In this document: in pieces, positions 15,870 through 24,342 of the stretch
Numbering within the stretch: position 1 is the stretch's first letter
Layout of the letters: every line of letters begins with the position of its first letter
Origin: Rhizobacter terrae
GTDB lineage: Bacteria > Pseudomonadota > Gammaproteobacteria > Burkholderiales > Burkholderiaceae_C
Length of the DNA: 64,000 nt
NCBI RefSeq assembly: GCF_003852895.1
Contig: NZ_QUSW01000008.1
Span: 124,001 to 188,000, forward strand
Direction: 5' to 3'
Notes under the pieces: model-generated
Database searches by the model: none
What the model was told of the DNA's origin: nothing
The model's input: the letters and a program-made list of their open reading frames with translations, nothing else
Position numbers and translations under genes: made by a program

Positions 15870-16936
15870 GAGCGTGTGTTCTTGGAATGTTGACGCAGCA
15901 GTTCGAGGTAGATGCCTTCGAGCTGTTCGACGTGGTGCGGCCAGCTGTAGCGCTGGGCCGCGCGTTCGTTGGCGATGCCTGCTGCGCGGCAGGCGTCGGG
16001 ATCAGACCACAGGCGCTTGACGGCGTCCGTGACCGATTCGGCATCCGCTTCGCGCAGGTGCACGCCCTCGAAGGGAATGGGCAAGGTGGAGACGACGGCG
16101 CAGCCCGAGGCCATGGCTTCGGCCACCACCAGCCCGAAGGTCTCGGCCTTCGATGGGAACAGGAAGATGCGCGCGCGGCCCAGCACTTCGGCAAGGTGGC
16201 TGCGGTCGCGGAAGCGTTCGAGCTGTACGTTGGCCGGTTTAGCCTGCGCGATCTCGTCGAAGCGCTCGCCCCAGCCGATGATTCGGAACGGCACATGCGG
16301 CAGCCGAGTGGCCGCCTGCAGCACGGCATCGATGCCCTTGCGCACGTCCAGCTTGCCGGAGAAGACCACGTCGTGCTTGTCCGGCGCGCTGCGGTAGTCC
16401 GCCAGGCTGATGCCGGGCTCCAGCACCACGTCCTCGTCGCGCGCCAGGCCCAGCTTGCGGGCCACCTCGCGCGAGCCGTCGCTGATGAACACGCGGCGGT
16501 CCAGCGGCAGGCCGAGCAGGAAGCGCTCCATGCGCTGGAACATGCGGCCGACGACAGGGCCGCGCATCTCGCGCCACACCTCGTCGAAGAGCGCGAGCAC
16601 GCCGCAGACCACGGGCTTGTTGAGCGCTCGGCCAGCGCGGAAGGACGGATAGGTCGCGTGGTAGGAGAAGGTCTGGATGATGTCGGCGTCGCGCGCGTGC
16701 TCGGCCACCGTCTTCCACGCGAAGTTGAAGCGGTAGCGTGACATCGGCAGCCGCGTGGTGCGGATGCCCTCGAAATGCGTGATGGACGGGTCGCCGCAGG
16801 TGAGCACGTCCACGCGATGGCCGCGCTGCTGCAGGTGCCGCGCCGTTTCGAGCACGAAGTACTCGCCGCCCCCGGCGTAGTCGGGCGGGAAGCGCTCGTG
16901 CACCATCAGCACGCGCAAGGGGCGTGTGGTGCTCAT
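15866..16936 (-). CDS. Glycosyltransferase family 4
   Basis: A 356-residue GT-B enzyme. The N-terminus LRVLMVHERFPPDYAGGGEYFVLETARHL is the Gly-rich acceptor-side motif of GT4. The donor domain includes VVFSGKLDVRKGIDAVLQAA, PFRIIGWG and the EX7E segment KAETFGLVVAEAMASGCAVVSTLP. It differs clearly from the GT4 genes at 14715 and 17951, so each probably makes a different linkage. The start codon is the ATG at 16936, 58 bp after the upstream GT2 stop (16995). The stop overlaps the next ATG. Confidence 0.88.
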   Translation of the reverse strand: MSTTRPLRVLMVHERFPPDYAGGGEYFVLETARHLQQRGHRVDVLTCGDPSITHFEGIRTTRLPMSRYRFNFAWKTVAEHARDADIIQTFSYHATYPSFRAGRALNKPVVCGVLALFDEVWREMRGPVVGRMFQRMERFLLGLPLDRRVFISDGSREVARKLGLARDEDVVLEPGISLADYRSAPDKHDVVFSGKLDVRKGIDAVLQAATRLPHVPFRIIGWGERFDEIAQAKPANVQLERFRDRSHLAEVLGRARIFLFPSKAETFGLVVAEAMASGCAVVSTLPIPFEGVHLREADAESVTDAVKRLWSDPDACRAAGIANERAAQRYSWPHHVEQLEGIYLELLRQHSKNTRS

Positions 16937-16994
16937 TGAGAAGCCTCCGTGCTTCGCACTGCGGCGCGAGCGCTTTCGGGCGGCCGTGCGGCGC

Positions 16995-17954
16995 TCACAG
17001 CAACACCGTCCTGGCTCTCAGCGAGCCACGCAGCAGCGCCCACCACATGAACAGGTTGCGCGGCAGCCCGGCAATGACGCGCAGGATGCGCAGCTTCCAG
17101 CCGCCCACGTGGCTGCCGCCGCGCAGGCGCTCGATGAAGTAGGGCAGGGCCAGCAACCCCGCCCACGCGCTCAACGGCGACAGCAGCACCGCCAGCCACA
17201 GCAGGTTGAAGAAGCAGGTGTCGCGCGTCAGGAAGTAGTGGGCGAACATGCGCTCGCGCAGCGCCGGGTACTTCTTGACGAGGTAGGGCAGGTTCTTGAA
17301 ATGCAGCGGCTCGGCCAGCCATTGCTTGAAGGTCACCTGGAAGACCTCGTGGTGCGCCAGAGCGCCGGGCGCGAAGCCGGCCGCGTAGCCGCCTTGCGTC
17401 ACCTTCCAGCCGAGGTCGGTGTCCTCGCCGTAGAAGCGGTCGAGGAAGTCCTCGGAGAAGCCGCCCACCTTCTCGAAGGCTTCCTTGCGATAGAAGATGT
17501 TGCAGGTCTCGAAGAACACCGTCGGCTCGACGATGTTGATGGTCTTGAACGGAAAGCGCTGCGGCTGGTCCGGCATCGGCGTGGTCATGCCCTGCACGAG
17601 GCCGATGGGCGCGTCGCTCTTCGCATCGAAGGCCGCGATGCCCTGGGCCAGCCAGTCGGGCGTGGCGATGCAGTCATCGTCGATGAACACCACGTATCGG
17701 CCTTCGGCCGAGCGCGCCCCGAACTCGCGCGAGCGTGTCGGGCCGTTGTAGTTCTTCGGGAAGTAGCGGGCCTTGAACGGCTGCTGCGCGCACCACTCGC
17801 GCGCCATCTCTTCGGTGCCGTCGGCGGTGTGGTTGTGGACGATGAGGACTTCGAACTGGTCGCTGGGCAGCGTCTGTGCCGCGAGCGAGCGCAACAAGCG
17901 CTGCAGCAGCACGCGCCGGTTGTGGGTGGGAATGACGACGCTGGCGAGGATCAT
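16995..17954 (-). CDS. Glycosyltransferase family 2 with C-terminal membrane segment
   Basis: A 319-residue GT-A enzyme. It opens ILASVVIPTHNRRVLLQRLLRSL, has the nucleotide-binding DxD-like motif in VVFIDDDCIATPDWL and the acceptor-side EDTDLGWKV. Hydrophobic stretches near residues 250-300 (FFNLLWLAVLLSPLSAWAGLLALPYF) suggest membrane attachment. I chose the ATG at 17954 because it overlaps the preceding gene's stop (ATGA) and the family motif begins two codons later; the frame is open further upstream, but that sequence looks like shadow coding. Confidence 0.87.
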   Translation of the reverse strand: MILASVVIPTHNRRVLLQRLLRSLAAQTLPSDQFEVLIVHNHTADGTEEMAREWCAQQPFKARYFPKNYNGPTRSREFGARSAEGRYVVFIDDDCIATPDWLAQGIAAFDAKSDAPIGLVQGMTTPMPDQPQRFPFKTINIVEPTVFFETCNIFYRKEAFEKVGGFSEDFLDRFYGEDTDLGWKVTQGGYAAGFAPGALAHHEVFQVTFKQWLAEPLHFKNLPYLVKKYPALRERMFAHYFLTRDTCFFNLLWLAVLLSPLSAWAGLLALPYFIERLRGGSHVGGWKLRILRVIAGLPRNLFMWWALLRGSLRARTVLL

Positions 17955-19105
17955 GTCGAGGCGGTGCGGCGTTGCGCGCCCTGGGGCAGCAAGGCCTGTT
18001 CGTAGGCGGGGCCCAGCGCATCCCAGCTGAAGCATTCGGCGCGGGCACGGCAGGCGGCGATCACCTCGGGCGTCTTGCCCTGGACCAGCACGTCGAGGAT
18101 GGCCTGCGCGAGGCCGGCGATGTTGTCGGTCTGAAGCTCGAATCGGCCGGGGTCGAACATGCGGCCGACCATCGGGCTGTCGATGATGTCCACGATGCCC
18201 GCATGCTGCGCACCCACCAGCGGCGTGCCGGCGGCCAGCGACTCGACGAGCACGAGGCCGAAGGCTTCCCACACCGAGGGCAGCACGGTGACCGAGGCCT
18301 GGCGATACAGGTCCGGCAGGTCGTGCACGCCGCCCACGCCGTGGAAGCGGATGCTCGATGCATGCGCCGCCACGCGCGGCAGCGCGAGCAGCATCTGGCG
18401 CGTGGCATCGCTGGCGCGGCCGGCCAGCACCAGTTGCGCGTCGGGATGGACCTGCTTCACGAGATCGAAGGCCATGCACAGCGCCCGCACGCCCTTGCGC
18501 GGCTCGTCGAGGTCGCCCACGAAGAGCACGATGGGGCCGCCTTCAGGAACCACGGCCTCCAGCTTGGAGAAGTCGTGCGTCATCACCGGTGGCGGCAGCA
18601 CCAGCGAGCGGCAGCCGAAGTCGCTTTGCAGCAGGTCGCGCGCGAAGCTGCTCAGCGAGACGGTGGCGTCGGCCTCGCGCAATACGCGGCGGATGAACCA
18701 CGCGTCCAGCGGCACAGCGCGGAAATAGCGGCGCGTGGGAATGCCCACGGCCTGGAAGACGATGCGATAAGGCTTGGGCGCCTGAGGCCGCGCCTGCAGG
18801 GCTGCATAGGCATCGAAGTAGTTGAGGCAGAACACGGCATCGGCCTCGATGCCCTTGAGTTCGCGCTGCAGCCGCCAGGCGAAATAGTGCAGACTGTTGA
18901 GCTGGCGCCGCGAGCTGCGCATGCGTTCGCGCATGAAGACGTAGCGCACGCCGTCGCGGTCCTCCTCGGCGTCCTGCGGGCCCATGGCAAACACGGTGAC
19001 GCGGTGGCCGCGCGAGCGCAGCCAGGCGGCCAGGTCGTTGAGCAGCCGTTCCGCGCCGCGGCGCACATGGGGCCAGGCGAACGGGTTCGTCACCACCACG
19101 TGCAT
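17951..19105 (-). CDS. Glycosyltransferase family 4
   Basis: A 384-residue GT-B enzyme starting MHVVVTNPFAWPHVRRGAERLLNDLAAWLRSRGH. The donor domain has IVLFVGDLDEPRKGVRALCMAF, QLVLAGRAS and an EX7E motif in SVWEAFGLVLVESLAAGTPLVGAQHAGIVDII. The frame is open for 112 codons upstream of 19105, but that stretch overlaps the neighbouring gene and is Arg/Pro/Ala-rich without family match, so the ATG at 19105 is preferred. It lies 61 bp after the GT2 at 19167. Confidence 0.86.
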   Translation of the reverse strand: MHVVVTNPFAWPHVRRGAERLLNDLAAWLRSRGHRVTVFAMGPQDAEEDRDGVRYVFMRERMRSSRRQLNSLHYFAWRLQRELKGIEADAVFCLNYFDAYAALQARPQAPKPYRIVFQAVGIPTRRYFRAVPLDAWFIRRVLREADATVSLSSFARDLLQSDFGCRSLVLPPPVMTHDFSKLEAVVPEGGPIVLFVGDLDEPRKGVRALCMAFDLVKQVHPDAQLVLAGRASDATRQMLLALPRVAAHASSIRFHGVGGVHDLPDLYRQASVTVLPSVWEAFGLVLVESLAAGTPLVGAQHAGIVDIIDSPMVGRMFDPGRFELQTDNIAGLAQAILDVLVQGKTPEVIAACRARAECFSWDALGPAYEQALLPQGAQRRTAST

Positions 19106-19166
19106 CGGCTCGCAGGCGGGCAGGGGCGAGGCGCCGGCGGGTGGCGCCGGCGCATGGGCCAGCGCG

Positions 19167-20237
19167 CTACACACGGTCGTCGGACACCGGTGCCGCGCCG
19201 CGCGGCGAGGTGGAGGCGGCGGATTCCACAGGGCGTCGGCGCTGGCCGCCCAGCGGCGTGGGCGGCAGCCAGCGCCGCTCACCCAGGGCGAAGATGTCGG
19301 CATCGGCCACTTTTCGCTGCACCTGCAGCGTGCGGCGCAGGGCCATGGTCTCGCCCCAGCGGGCCAGGTTCCAGCGCAAGGCGCGCAGCTTCGCGCCACG
19401 CGGACCGCGGGCAATGAGGTCCAGCAGCGTGTAGGCGGCATAGCCCAGGGTCATGACCCAGAAGTTGAAGCCGCCCGCGTTGCGCAGGACCGAACGCAGG
19501 CGGTTCTTGCAGTAGTGGAAGACGATCTCGGCATGTGCACCGCCCGGCGAAGGCTCCACGTGGTGACGTGCGACGAGGTCGGGGAACACCGCCACGCGGT
19601 GGCCGGTGATGTTCAGCCGCCAGCCGACGTCAGAGTCTTCGTAGCCGTAGAAGAAGGTCTCGTCGAAGCCGCCGGCCTGCTGCACTGCCGGCACGCGGGC
19701 CAGCATGGCCGAGCAGTTGATCCAGATGCGCGGCGCGCTGCCTTGCTTCGAATCCAGCAGGCTGCCTTCGCCGATGTCCCAGGCCAGGCCCATGCGGCCC
19801 AGGTCGCCGCCATAGGCATTGACGCGGCCGGGCTCGAAGGCATAGACGATGTAGCCGCCCACGGCACCCAGCGACGCATCGGCCTCCAGGTGGGCCAGCG
19901 CGCGCTCCACCCAGTCGGGAGTCAGCTCCACGTCACTGTCGTGGAAGAGCACGTAGGGCGTGGTCGCGGCAGCCATGCCGGTGTTGCGTGCGGCCGCGGG
20001 GCCTTCGGGCTTCTTGCGGATGTAGCGCAGCCGGCCTTCCCACGAGGGCATGAGCCCTTCGATGACTTCCTTGGTGTTGTCGGTCGAGCTGTTGTCCACG
20101 ATGACCACCTGCAGCCGACCGGCGGACTGGGCGCCCAGATTGCGCAGCGCGCGCTGCAGGTCCGCAGCGCGGTTGTAGGTGGGGATCACCACGGTGACCG
20201 GCGCCTGGCGGGCACCGACGGGTTCAACGCTGGTCAT
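19167..20237 (-). CDS. Glycosyltransferase family 2 (first gene of the leftward operon)
   Basis: A 356-residue GT-A enzyme with VTVVIPTYNRAADLQRALRNL at the start, VDNSSTDNTKEVI, GPAAARNTGMAAATTPYVLFHDSDVELTPDWV (the DSD metal/nucleotide site) and FFYGYEDSDVGWRLN. The last 30 residues are a Pro/Arg/Ser-rich tail. It is the first gene of the leftward operon 20237-13534, which holds five glycosyltransferases. The promoter should lie in the 496-bp region to its right. A TTGACA occurs on the minus strand near 20292, but no matching -10 box is seen. Confidence 0.87.
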   Translation of the reverse strand: MTSVEPVGARQAPVTVVIPTYNRAADLQRALRNLGAQSAGRLQVVIVDNSSTDNTKEVIEGLMPSWEGRLRYIRKKPEGPAAARNTGMAAATTPYVLFHDSDVELTPDWVERALAHLEADASLGAVGGYIVYAFEPGRVNAYGGDLGRMGLAWDIGEGSLLDSKQGSAPRIWINCSAMLARVPAVQQAGGFDETFFYGYEDSDVGWRLNITGHRVAVFPDLVARHHVEPSPGGAHAEIVFHYCKNRLRSVLRNAGGFNFWVMTLGYAAYTLLDLIARGPRGAKLRALRWNLARWGETMALRRTLQVQRKVADADIFALGERRWLPPTPLGGQRRRPVESAASTSPRGAAPVSDDRV

Positions 20238-20733
20238 GGCTGGATGGTCGGGGTGGGACGCGGGGTGGGACGGGAAGCGCGGGCCGCATTGTCAACGAGT
20301 CCGGTGACGGCCAGCGGTCAAGGGCGGGGCAGCGGTGTCTGGCGCGAGATTCTGCCCGTCAATGACCCGCCAGTGCACCACTTCGGCGGGCCTTGAATGA
20401 GGGGTGGATCGAAAACCGTGCATGTGTCTGGATTTGCGTGCAGGACGCTACAGCGCAACGCAAGCCCCGCGCCATCCCACAAAACAGGCCGTTGTGAGGA
20501 ATGGTTCGCAATCACCTTGTCATGGTCGCAGTGACAATTCGACATCGACACAGGCAGTCCGCGGTGCTGCGATCCCACGAGCCAGGGATGGCGCTTTCGC
20601 ATCGTGTCAACGATATTCGGTGCAGGACGCGGCCGGGGCCAGTTGCCCGAGCAGTCACCGCGTTGGCAGAACACTTGCTTTCAAGAACAAAGGGGCGGCG
20701 CCCGACGCGGCAGCCGTTTGGAGGTCACTCTAG
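20238..20733. promoter_or_regulatory. Long divergent control region between glycosyltransferase operon and wcaJ-like gene
   Basis: This 496-bp stretch has no convincing gene; its open frames are short and of odd composition. It is relatively AT-richer than its surroundings in the middle. A perfect inverted repeat TTGTCA-N9-TGACAA lies at 20517-20537 and could be an operator. Near the right end GGAGGT (20719-20724) is the ribosome binding site of the gene at 20734. I could not find a strong -35/-10 pair for either direction. Confidence 0.45.
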
Positions 20734-22167
20734 ATGGAACAGTCGGAACTGCAGCGGCGCCACGGCCATCGCCGGGGCTGGGTTCACAGCCACGGCGCCA
20801 CCCTGGTCGATCTCTTGCGCATCGTCGATGCCGCATGGATTCTGGCGGGCCTGTGGATCACCGAGCAATGGGTCGGTGTGAGCTGGCATGACCGGCACCT
20901 GACGATCGGCCTGCTGGCCGTGGGCTTCTTCACCGCGGCTGCAGGCCAATGGACGCTGTACCGCTCGTGGCGCGTGTCGCCGCTTCGAACGGAGCTGGAG
21001 CGGGCGGTGTCGTGCTGGGCCGTGTCCATGCTGCTGCTGGCCGCCGTGCTCTACTTCTTCGACCCTGCGCCCGACGTGCCGCGTTCGCTGCTGCCGCTGT
21101 GGGGCTTCACCGTCATGGTGTTGATGCTCGGCACGCGCGTGGTGTCTCGGCTGGTGCTGCGCACGCTGCGCCGCAATGGGCGCAACTTCCGCACCGCGGC
21201 CATCGTGGGCGCCAACGAGACGGGCCACAGCATCGCCGGCCTGATGCGCCGCAGCACCTGGATGGGCATGGTCGTCGCCGGCATCTACGACGACCGTGCA
21301 CCGCAGGCCTCGCGCACCCATCCCGAGATGAAGCTCGATGGCGGCATCGATGTGCTCATCCAGCGCGTGGAGCGCGGCGAGATCGACGTGGTCTACATCG
21401 TGCTGCCGCTGCGCGCGGAGCTGCGCATCCAGCAGGTGGTCGACCGCCTGCGCGACTCGATGGTGCAGATCCTCTTCGTGCCCGACTTCTCCGCCTTCGG
21501 CCTGCTGCATGCGAGCTGGGAAGTGCTGGGCGGAATGCCCATGGTGAGCCTGATGGACACGCCTCACCGCGGTTTCGAGGGCGCCTCCAAGCGGCTCTTT
21601 GACATCGTGATGTCGTCGCTGATCCTCACCCTCATCGCGGTGCCGCTGCTGTGCATCGCGGTGGCGATCAAGACCACCTCGCGCGGGCCGGTCATCTTCC
21701 GCCAGCGCCGCTACGGCCTGGACGGCAAGGAGTTCGAGATCTACAAGTTCCGCTCCATGACCACGGTGGAGGACGGCAAGAACGAGTTCAAGCAGGCCAC
21801 GAAGAACGACGTGCGCATCACCCCGCTGGGCGCCTTCCTGCGCCGCACGTCGCTCGATGAACTGCCGCAGATCATCAACGTGCTGCAAGGCCGCATGTCG
21901 CTGGTGGGGCCGCGCCCGCACCCGGTGGCGCTCAACGAGACGCAGCGCAAGCTCATCGACAACTACATGCTCAGGCACAAGGTGCGCCCGGGCATCACGG
22001 GGTGGGCGCAGGTCAATGGTTTCCGCGGCGAGACGGACACGCCGGAGAAGATGCTCAATCGCATTCGCTGCGACCTGGAGTACATCAACTACTGGTCGCT
22101 GAAGCTGGACATCAAGATTCTCTGGATGACCATCTTCAAAGTCCTCGACGATCCCAACGCCTACTGA
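20734..22167 (+). CDS. wcaJ: Undecaprenyl-phosphate glucose-1-phosphate transferase, WcaJ-like
   Basis: A 477-residue polyprenyl-phosphate hexose-1-phosphate transferase that loads the first sugar onto undecaprenyl phosphate. The N-terminal half has several membrane helices (about 24-135) and a Rossmann-like CoA-binding-type domain (RTAAIVGANETGHSI, about 150-270). The catalytic sugar transferase domain starts near residue 285 (KRLFDIVMSSLILTLIAVPLL, with the membrane re-entrant helix), followed by FRQRRYGLDGKEFEIYKFRSM, DELPQIINVLQGRMSLVGPRPHPV and KVRPGITGWAQVNGFRGET. All these are family hallmarks. Ribosome site GGAGGT lies 9 nt upstream. It initiates the repeat unit completed by the glycosyltransferases to its left. 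Glucose as the sugar is family inference. Confidence 0.9.
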   Translation: MEQSELQRRHGHRRGWVHSHGATLVDLLRIVDAAWILAGLWITEQWVGVSWHDRHLTIGLLAVGFFTAAAGQWTLYRSWRVSPLRTELERAVSCWAVSMLLLAAVLYFFDPAPDVPRSLLPLWGFTVMVLMLGTRVVSRLVLRTLRRNGRNFRTAAIVGANETGHSIAGLMRRSTWMGMVVAGIYDDRAPQASRTHPEMKLDGGIDVLIQRVERGEIDVVYIVLPLRAELRIQQVVDRLRDSMVQILFVPDFSAFGLLHASWEVLGGMPMVSLMDTPHRGFEGASKRLFDIVMSSLILTLIAVPLLCIAVAIKTTSRGPVIFRQRRYGLDGKEFEIYKFRSMTTVEDGKNEFKQATKNDVRITPLGAFLRRTSLDELPQIINVLQGRMSLVGPRPHPVALNETQRKLIDNYMLRHKVRPGITGWAQVNGFRGETDTPEKMLNRIRCDLEYINYWSLKLDIKILWMTIFKVLDDPNAY

Positions 22168-22173
22168 ATTCGG

Positions 22174-23082
22174 CTACTTGTAGGCCTTCAGCACGGCGTG
22201 ATGCATGTTCTCGGGCATGTTGCGCTGCCCGTAGCGGAAGGTGGTCACGAGTTCGACGCGGCTGAAGCCGGCGTCCTTCACCATCTGCTGTAGCGCGGCG
22301 AGGCTGAAGCGCCACCAGGTCACGTCGTCGCGTCCTCCGCGGTACTCCATCAACGGCATGCCGCCGAAGTGTTCCAGCTCGGGGAAGTAGACGTCCGAGA
22401 TGATGGCGTACTCGCGGCAGACGTGGGCCATGTTCTGCAAGGCCTTCACCGGGCTGTTGATGTGCAGCAGGAAGTCGCCGGCGTGCACGATGTCGAACAT
22501 GCCGAACTTGTCGGGATGCAGGTCGTACACGTTGCAGGCGACGCGCTGCACCTTGGACTTCAGCTCGCGCTTGGCGAGCTCGAAGCCCTTGCCGAAGCGC
22601 ACGGCCAGCTGCTCTGGCGTGGCCCTGGCGAGCAGGGCGGGTTGCCAGTCGAGGTCGGCTGGCTTGTCCAGGTCCAGCGCGATGACTTCGGCCGCCCCGC
22701 GCCGCTCGAACTCGAAGGCCCAGAAGCCGTCGAAGGTGGCCACGTCGAGCACTCGCTTGCCGGCCAGGCTGGTCGGCAACTGATAGCGGTCGATGAGCGG
22801 GCCATGGTCGAATTGGCCGGGCGTGCGCAGCCCGTTGCCGAGGTCGATGGTGTGGTACCAGTACTGCGAGGCCACTTCCTCTTCGAGGGTGGAGGGCGCC
22901 TTGGCGGCTGCTGCCGGCATGGTCTGGGCCTGCGCATCGGCCGCCGGAGGGCGCGGTCCGCGAACCTTGTTCACGAAGGAATTCCAGGCCCCGCCGCTGA
23001 ACGAGATGGCCACGCCGGCGCCTGCCCGATCTGCATTGACGGACAGCTTAAGTCCGCCCAGGCGGAAGCTCTTGTAGACCAT
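22174..23082 (-). CDS. Class I SAM-dependent methyltransferase (CmoB-like fold)
   Basis: A 302-residue protein. After an N-terminal extension of about 70 residues comes YHTIDLGNGLRTPGQFDHGPLIDRYQLPTSL, then the SAM-binding motif GKRVLDVATFDGFWAFEFERRGAAEVIALDLD, and FDIVHAGDFLLHINSPVKALQNM. This pattern resembles the tRNA (mo5U34) methyltransferase-like DUF1698 group, but the substrate is unknown and such proteins also occur in glycan clusters. The ATG at 23082 is chosen because GGGAAGGG lies just upstream on the minus strand; the open frame further upstream would run across the radical SAM promoter. It ends 6 bp from the wcaJ-like stop (convergent). Confidence 0.72.
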   Translation of the reverse strand: MVYKSFRLGGLKLSVNADRAGAGVAISFSGGAWNSFVNKVRGPRPPAADAQAQTMPAAAAKAPSTLEEEVASQYWYHTIDLGNGLRTPGQFDHGPLIDRYQLPTSLAGKRVLDVATFDGFWAFEFERRGAAEVIALDLDKPADLDWQPALLARATPEQLAVRFGKGFELAKRELKSKVQRVACNVYDLHPDKFGMFDIVHAGDFLLHINSPVKALQNMAHVCREYAIISDVYFPELEHFGGMPLMEYRGGRDDVTWWRFSLAALQQMVKDAGFSRVELVTTFRYGQRNMPENMHHAVLKAYK

Positions 23083-23173
23083 GGAACCCTTCCCGACTTG
23101 ATGGCTGCGCAGTGTATCGGCGCACTGCGGTGCGCCCTGTGACGGATGTCGCCGCTTGGCGCATGCCATGCAG

Positions 23174-23207
23174 TTGGCATGCCAGAAGATACTGTATATA
23201 TTCACAG
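23174..23207 (+). promoter_or_regulatory. Sigma-70 promoter with embedded LexA box for the radical SAM gene
   Basis: The -35 box TTGGCA (23174-23179) and -10 box TATATT (23197-23202) are separated by exactly 17 bp, each matching consensus at five of six positions. The -10 sits inside CTGT-N8-ACAG (23192-23207), a close match to the LexA operator. Transcription should start about seven bases after the -10, that is at or next to the ATG at 23209, predicting a leaderless or almost leaderless mRNA repressed by LexA. A second inverted repeat, GCATGCC-N8-GGCATGC (23161-23182), overlaps the -35 box. Confidence 0.8.
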
Positions 23208-23208
23208 T

Positions 23209-24336
23209 ATGCGTCACGGCAAAACCATTCGCCTCGTTTCCGAAGCGCCTGCGGGCAGCGCGCCTGTGAAGGGCCGGGGCACAGCCTGGGCGATCGAGCA
23301 TCGCTACTCCTCGCAGGTGAGCGAGAGTTTCGACGACGGCTGGGGCACGGCCGAGCAGGAAGCGACCGAGGAGCACCTGCCGCCGGCCACGCAGATCATC
23401 GAGGAGCGGGTGAAGTCCGTGCTGTCCAGCAACGAGTCGCCCGACATCGGCTTCGACCTCTCGGTCAATCCTTACCGAGGCTGCGAGCACGGCTGCGTGT
23501 ACTGCTTCGCCCGGCCCACGCACAGCTACCTCAACATGTCGCCGGGGCTGGACTTCGAGACCAAGATCATCGCGAAGGTGAATGCAGCAGAGAAGCTGCG
23601 CGAAGCCCTCGCCAGCAAGAGCTACGAGCCGCTGATGCTCAACATCGGCGCGGCCACCGACGCCTACCAGCCCATCGAGCGCAAGCTGCGCATCACGCGC
23701 TCGGTGATCGAGGTGCTGTCCGAATGCGAGCATCCGTTTTCCATGGTCACGAAGTCATCGGGCATCGAGCGGGACCTCGACCTGGTGGCGCCGATGGCGC
23801 AGAAGCGGCTGGTGGCCATCTACGTCTCCATCACCTCGCTCGACCCCGAGCTGGCGCGCATCCTGGAGCCTCGAGCCGCGGCGCCCCACAGGCGGCTCAA
23901 GACCATCGAGGCGCTGGCCAAGGCGGGCGTGCCGGTGGGCGTGAGCGTGTCGCCGATCATTCCCTTCATCAACGAGCCGGAGCTGGAGAAGATCCTCGAA
24001 GCGGCGGCCGATGCGGGCGCCACCTCGGCCTTCTCCATCGTGCTGCGCCTGCCCTGGGAGGTGAACCCCATCTTCCAGCAGTGGCTGGACCAGCACTTCC
24101 CCGAGCGTGCCGCACGCGTCATGGCGCGCGTTCGCGAGATGCGAGGCGGCAAGGACTACGACGCGAAGTTCGGTGCCCGATTGAAAGGCGAGGGCGTGTG
24201 GGCGCAACTGCTGCACCAGCGCTACAGCAAGGCCACCGCCAGGCTGGGGCTGAACCGCACGCGGGTGGAGTTGGACCTCACCCGGTTCAAGCGGCCACGG
24301 CCGCCCTCGAAGAACGGGCAGGGCGAGCTGTTCTGA
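23209..24336 (+). CDS. PA0069-family radical SAM protein, probably SOS-regulated
   Basis: A 375-residue radical SAM enzyme with the iron-sulfur motif CEHGCVYC (Cys92, Cys96, Cys99) and the neighbouring DLSVNPYRG and FARPTHSYLNMSPGLDFETKI that mark the PA0069/Rv2578c family, distant relatives of spore photoproduct lyase. I place the start at 23209, not at in-frame ATGs at 23146 or 23179, because those lie upstream of or inside the promoter and LexA box. The chemistry has not been settled to my knowledge; a DNA-repair-linked role fits the LexA site. I recall the P. aeruginosa homologue being listed in the SOS regulon, which would agree. Convergent with the transporter gene 6 bp downstream. Confidence 0.85.
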   Translation: MRHGKTIRLVSEAPAGSAPVKGRGTAWAIEHRYSSQVSESFDDGWGTAEQEATEEHLPPATQIIEERVKSVLSSNESPDIGFDLSVNPYRGCEHGCVYCFARPTHSYLNMSPGLDFETKIIAKVNAAEKLREALASKSYEPLMLNIGAATDAYQPIERKLRITRSVIEVLSECEHPFSMVTKSSGIERDLDLVAPMAQKRLVAIYVSITSLDPELARILEPRAAAPHRRLKTIEALAKAGVPVGVSVSPIIPFINEPELEKILEAAADAGATSAFSIVLRLPWEVNPIFQQWLDQHFPERAARVMARVREMRGGKDYDAKFGARLKGEGVWAQLLHQRYSKATARLGLNRTRVELDLTRFKRPRPPSKNGQGELF

Positions 24337-24342
24337 TCAGGC

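Noticed and set aside
20318-20674. Leftward open frame of 118 codons in the divergent control region
   Set aside because: Odd composition (many Cys, His, Pro), no ribosome binding site, no recognisable motif.
23146-23208. Earlier start codons for the radical SAM gene
   Set aside because: They lie upstream of or within the promoter and LexA box and would not be transcribed from it.
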